A DNA stretch of 64,000 nucleotides from Bacteroidales bacterium (GTDB taxonomy: Bacteria > Bacteroidota > Bacteroidia > Bacteroidales > VadinHA17): the NCBI GenBank assembly GCA_011620595.1, contig WOYX01000037.1:55440-119439 (forward strand). The letters run 5' to 3'. Both the position numbers and the translations under genes were made by a program. The notes beneath the pieces were generated by a model. The model searched no databases, had not been told where the DNA came from, and saw only the letters and a list, made by a program, of their open reading frames with translations. Each line of letters begins with the position of its first letter. The stretch's first letter is position 1. Below are positions 61,771-64,000 of this stretch, in pieces.

Positions 61771-62643
61771 ATGAGCATTTTACTAAACTCCGTGTCAAAG
61801 GTGATCGTACAGGGGTTCACGGGCAGTGAGGGTACCTTCCATGCGAGTCAGATGATAGAGTACGGGACAAAAGTTGTAGGAGGAGTTACTCCAGGCAAGG
61901 GTGGTCTGACCCATCTGGGGCTGCCGGTCTTCAACACCGTCAGGGATGCCGTGAAGGCGACAGGTGCGGATACCTCCGTCATCTTCGTACCACCGGCCTT
62001 TGCTGCCGATTCAATTCTTGAGGCTGCCGTGGCAGGCATAAGGCTGATAGTAACCATCACCGAGGGTATCCCCACCTCAGACATGGTTAAGGTCAAGAAG
62101 ATACTCGGTGAATATGACACTGTGCTCATAGGCCCCAACTGTCCGGGAGTCATCACACCGGGGGAAGCCAAGGTCGGCATCATGCCCGGCTTCATACATC
62201 AGAAGGGCAGGGTGGGGGTTATCTCCCGCTCCGGGACGCTGACATATGAGGCTGTCGATCAGCTTACCAAGCTTGGACTGGGACAGTCGACCTGCGTTGG
62301 CATTGGCGGTGATCCGGTGATAGGGTCCACCTCGCTCGACATCATCAGGAGGATGATGGCTGACAGTGATACAGATGCGATAGTACTCATAGGTGAAATA
62401 GGCGGCCAGATGGAGACAGACGTGGCATACTGGGTCAGAGAGCATGGCACCAAGCCTGTGATTGGATTCATTGCCGGGCAGACAGCCCCCAAGGGGAGAC
62501 GCATGGGACATGCCGGAGCGATAATAGGAGGGAAGAACGATACGGCTGAAGCCAAGATGAAGATCATGGAAGAATGCGGACTTCGTGTGGTAAGATCACC
62601 GGCAGATATAGGCGCCACCGTCGCCAAGGTGCTGCATAAATAA
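61771..62643 (+). CDS. sucD: Succinate-CoA ligase, alpha subunit
   Basis: 290 residues, normal for SucD. CoA-binding Rossmann domain ([35 protein letters not shown]), [20 protein letters not shown], and the phosphohistidine loop [13 protein letters not shown]. It forms succinyl-CoA from succinate, or the reverse with nucleotide production. Its beta partner sucC is not adjacent, which is unusual for the pair. Confidence 0.95.
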   Translation: MSILLNSVSKVIVQGFTGSEGTFHASQMIEYGTKVVGGVTPGKGGLTHLGLPVFNTVRDAVKATGADTSVIFVPPAFAADSILEAAVAGIRLIVTITEGIPTSDMVKVKKILGEYDTVLIGPNCPGVITPGEAKVGIMPGFIHQKGRVGVISRSGTLTYEAVDQLTKLGLGQSTCVGIGGDPVIGSTSLDIIRRMMADSDTDAIVLIGEIGGQMETDVAYWVREHGTKPVIGFIAGQTAPKGRRMGHAGAIIGGKNDTAEAKMKIMEECGLRVVRSPADIGATVAKVLHK

Positions 62644-62674
62644 ATTTCTATCTTTGTGCCCAAAATTGTTAAAG

Positions 62675-63421
62675 ATGAAACTACTGGAAGGAAAAACAGC
62701 TGTGATTACAGGTGGATCACGAGGCATAGGCAAGGGCATCGCCCTGCGTTTTGCCGCCGAAGGAGCCAAAATTGCGCTCACCAATATCATTGACAACGAG
62801 GAGTTTACCGATGCTGTCAGGGAGATCGCCGATCTGGGAGTAAAGGCCAGGGGATATGTATCCGATGCTTCCCTATATGTTGATGCCGGGAATGTCATCG
62901 ATGAGATAGTTAATGACTTCGGCAGGGTTGACATACTGGTAAACAATGTCGGCATTACCCGTGACACTCTTCTGATGAGGATGACGGAGGAGCAGTGGGA
63001 CCAGGTGCTGACCGTGAATCTGAAGTCTGTGTTCAATCTGACCAAGGCTGCCATCAAACCGATGATTAAGCAGAAGTACGGGTCGATCATCAACATGAGC
63101 TCTGTGGTAGGTGTAAGCGGCAACGCCGGGCAGTCGAACTACTCAGCCTCCAAGGCAGGCATTCTCGGATTCACCAAGAGTGTGGCCAAGGAGCTGGGCT
63201 CACGCAGTGTGCGTTGCAACGCCATAGCCCCGGGTTTCATACTTACGGAGATGACCGGCAGGCTGTCCGAGGAGGCGAAGAGCGACTGGATATCAAAGAT
63301 ACCGCTGCGTCGCGGCGGTTTGCCGGAGGATGTGGCCAACGTGGCTCTCTTCCTGGCATCGGATCTCTCGTCTTATGTGACCGGTCAGACCATTAATGTC
63401 TGCGGCGGTATGCTGATGTAA
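62675..63421 (+). CDS. fabG: 3-oxoacyl-ACP reductase
   Basis: 248 residues from ATG 62675; the ORF-track GTG seven codons earlier lies in a promoter-like TATCTTTG. SDR motifs TGGSRGIGKGIA, NNVGITRDTLLMRM, Ser in NMSSVVGVSGNAGQ, YSASKAG, and the FabG-like APGFILTEMT and VTGQTINVCGGM. It reduces beta-ketoacyl-ACP in fatty acid synthesis. It starts 31 bp after sucD and may be driven both by readthrough and by its own promoter. Confidence 0.93.
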   Translation: MKLLEGKTAVITGGSRGIGKGIALRFAAEGAKIALTNIIDNEEFTDAVREIADLGVKARGYVSDASLYVDAGNVIDEIVNDFGRVDILVNNVGITRDTLLMRMTEEQWDQVLTVNLKSVFNLTKAAIKPMIKQKYGSIINMSSVVGVSGNAGQSNYSASKAGILGFTKSVAKELGSRSVRCNAIAPGFILTEMTGRLSEEAKSDWISKIPLRRGGLPEDVANVALFLASDLSSYVTGQTINVCGGMLM

Positions 63422-63446
63422 TATACTTTTAATTTGAATTATTTAT

Positions 63447-63454
63447 TATATTTG
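63447..63454 (+). promoter_or_regulatory. Promoter -7 box of the small RNA before tRNA-Thr
   Basis: TATATTTG, an exact TAnnTTTG match, ending six bases before the first base of the closing helix of the small RNA at 63460. Confidence 0.55.
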
Positions 63455-63459
63455 CACCG

Positions 63460-63543
63460 GCAGGGCGCTATTCCCTCAAGCACGAGGAAATGCAGCGAGA
63501 CATAATTATTCCACACTTATTTCTTAAGCGCCCTGCTTTTTTT
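63460..63543 (+). ncRNA. Small RNA candidate with perfect closing helix and terminator
   Basis: GCAGGGCGCT (63460-63469) is the exact reverse complement of AGCGCCCTGC (63527-63536), and seven Ts follow. Within the 57-base interior, TTCCCTC-AAGCAC-GAGGAA forms a second hairpin, and the rest is AT-rich and unpaired. With the promoter box directly before it, the unit reads as an ~84-nt independent transcript. It has no credible ORF. It matches no RNA family I can name, and it could also serve as a leader for the tRNA-Thr transcript 11 bases further on. Confidence 0.5.
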
Positions 63544-63554
63544 ATTGTATATAT

Positions 63555-63626
63555 GCCTCCTTAGCTCAGTGGTAGAGCAGCTCACTCGTAATGAGCAGGT
63601 CGTGGGTTCAACTCCCATGGGAGGCT
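63555..63626 (+). tRNA. tRNA-Thr (anticodon CGT)
   Basis: Acceptor GCCTCCT with GGGAGGC (one T-G), D arm GCTCAGTGGTAGAGC, anticodon arm GCTCA-CTCGTAA-TGAGC giving CGT, T arm GTGGG-TTCAACT-CCCAT. CCA is not encoded. Confidence 0.95.
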
Positions 63627-63831
63627 CTGGGGGGGCAGTTTTCAGTCGGCAGTCTGAGCCGCCGACGAAGGAGGGTTCAATTCCGCACACGAATCTGTCC
63701 CGATGAGGCAGGTAGTGTCGGGAAGGCAGTAGAGGGGCGAGCGTCAATAAATGATCCGGTGGATCATTTTAGCGAGCAACCGGATTGTAGGGGAGGGGAA
63801 TCAATAAGCTGAAGTTGTTGAAGAATTATAA
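63627..63831. other. Spacer between tRNA genes with hairpin
   Basis: About 200 bases without a gene. It has GCAGTTTTCAGTCGGCAGT, like the short repeats near 47 kb, and a perfect 9-bp hairpin AAATGATCC-GGT-GGATCATTT at 63749-63769, which could work as a weak terminator after tRNA-Thr. Confidence 0.5.
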
Positions 63832-63903
63832 GCGGGAGTAGCTCAGGGGTAGAGCATCAGCTTCCCAAGCTGAGGGTCGAGGGTTCGAATCCCTTTTCCC
63901 GCT
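63832..63903 (+). tRNA. tRNA-Gly (anticodon CCC)
   Basis: Acceptor GCGGGAG with TTCCCGC, D arm GCTCAGGGGTAGAGC, anticodon arm TCAGC-TTCCCAA-GCTGA giving CCC, T arm GAGGG-TTCGAAT-CCCTT. CCA is not encoded. Confidence 0.95.
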
Positions 63904-63913
63904 CAGACAAAAA

Positions 63914-63936
63914 GGCCCCGACATCGTCGGGGCTTT
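63914..63936 (+). terminator. Terminator-like hairpin after tRNA-Gly
   Basis: GGCCCCGA and TCGGGGCT pair around CATCG, followed by a short, broken T stretch (TTTATTGATTTT). Confidence 0.6.
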
Positions 63937-63995
63937 ATTGATTTTCACAGACCGACTCAGGCTTGCCTGAAGGAGGGATGTGGAAATCAATAAAG
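63933..63995. repeat. 17-bp inverted repeat after tRNA-Gly
   Basis: CTTTATTGATTTTCACA (63933-63949) is complementary to TGTGGAAATCAATAAAG (63979-63995), with a single G-T position, around 29 bases that themselves hold CAGGC-TT-GCCTG. It continues to the window edge; function unknown. Confidence 0.6.
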
Positions 63996-64000
63996 AACGC

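Noticed and set aside
63517-63747. Minus-strand ORF with GVEPTTCSLRVSCSTTELRRH
   Set aside because: It is the antisense of tRNA-Thr, a well-known source of spurious 'proteins'.
1-64000. CRISPR array, insertion sequence or prophage
   Set aside because: No regularly spaced repeats, transposase, integrase or phage structural gene was seen in either strand.

Overview
This window looks like chromosomal DNA of an anaerobic, polysaccharide-degrading member of the Bacteroidota (Bacteroidales/Marinilabiliales type). The signs are an outer-membrane TonB-dependent transporter paired with a surface lipoprotein, a secreted protease with a type IX secretion C-terminal sorting domain, the moxR-bat operon, GH92/GH130/GH18/DUF1080 glycan enzymes or their remains, and repeated matches to the Bacteroidota -7 promoter box TAnnTTTG ahead of genes and RNAs. 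Base composition is balanced by eye, with AT-richer stretches near 13.8 kb, 43.1 kb and 47.4-48.2 kb.

Layout. 0-9.1 kb: the end of a GH92 mannosidase, then a cobalamin riboswitch driving a tightly packed vitamin B12 uptake operon (btuB, btuG-like, a secreted serine protease, btuF, btuC, btuD). 9.1-14.8 kb: a thioredoxin-fold protein, ComB, a YihY membrane protein, BioG with a structured 6S-like RNA in front of it, and an AraC regulator. 14.9-18.5 kb: two tandem fused LeuC-LeuD-type hydro-lyases. 18.6-24.1 kb: tRNA-Arg, TrkH, cold-shock protein, cytidylate-kinase-like protein, glycerol kinase, DUF4105 protein. 24.2-32.8 kb: the moxR-DUF58-batABCDE operon with two extra genes. 32.9-37.5 kb: a molybdopterin oxidoreductase, a fused FeS/membrane-anchor subunit and a PLP sulfur-amino-acid enzyme. 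37.5-43.0 kb: uracil-DNA glycosylase, threonine aldolase, and a four-gene minus-strand operon (lysine 2,3-aminomutase-like radical SAM enzyme, two ATP-grasp ligases, GNAT). 43.2-49.4 kb: an accessory stretch with broken genes (GH130, VTC, DUF2490), a DMT transporter, an SDR, a lipoprotein and a VTT/CYTH pair. 49.5-54.3 kb: the aromatic amino acid operon (aminotransferase, tyrA, DAHP synthase-chorismate mutase, aroA), preceded by what reads as a classical attenuator. 54.3-57.2 kb: an ABC-2 exporter with a NEW3-domain protein. 57.4-61.7 kb: an acyl-ACP-synthetase remnant, mnmE, a DUF1080 lipoprotein, and GH18 and AraC remnants. 61.8-64 kb: sucD, fabG, a small RNA candidate, tRNA-Thr and tRNA-Gly.

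Most notable. (1) A 24-codon leader peptide packed with Phe and Tyr codons is followed by an intrinsic terminator just before the aromatic operon. The end of the leader ORF can pair with the terminator's 5' arm, so all parts of ribosome-stalling attenuation are visible. (2) The KamA/ATP-grasp/ATP-grasp/GNAT operon has no textbook product and could make an acylated or peptide-linked beta-lysine compound. (3) A type IX-secreted trypsin-like protease sits inside the B12-uptake operon. (4) Two compact structured RNAs, at 13.6-13.8 kb and 63.46-63.54 kb, each have their own promoter match. (5) Several dead genes keep both ends but have lost the middle, which suggests a recurring mode of gene decay in this genome.
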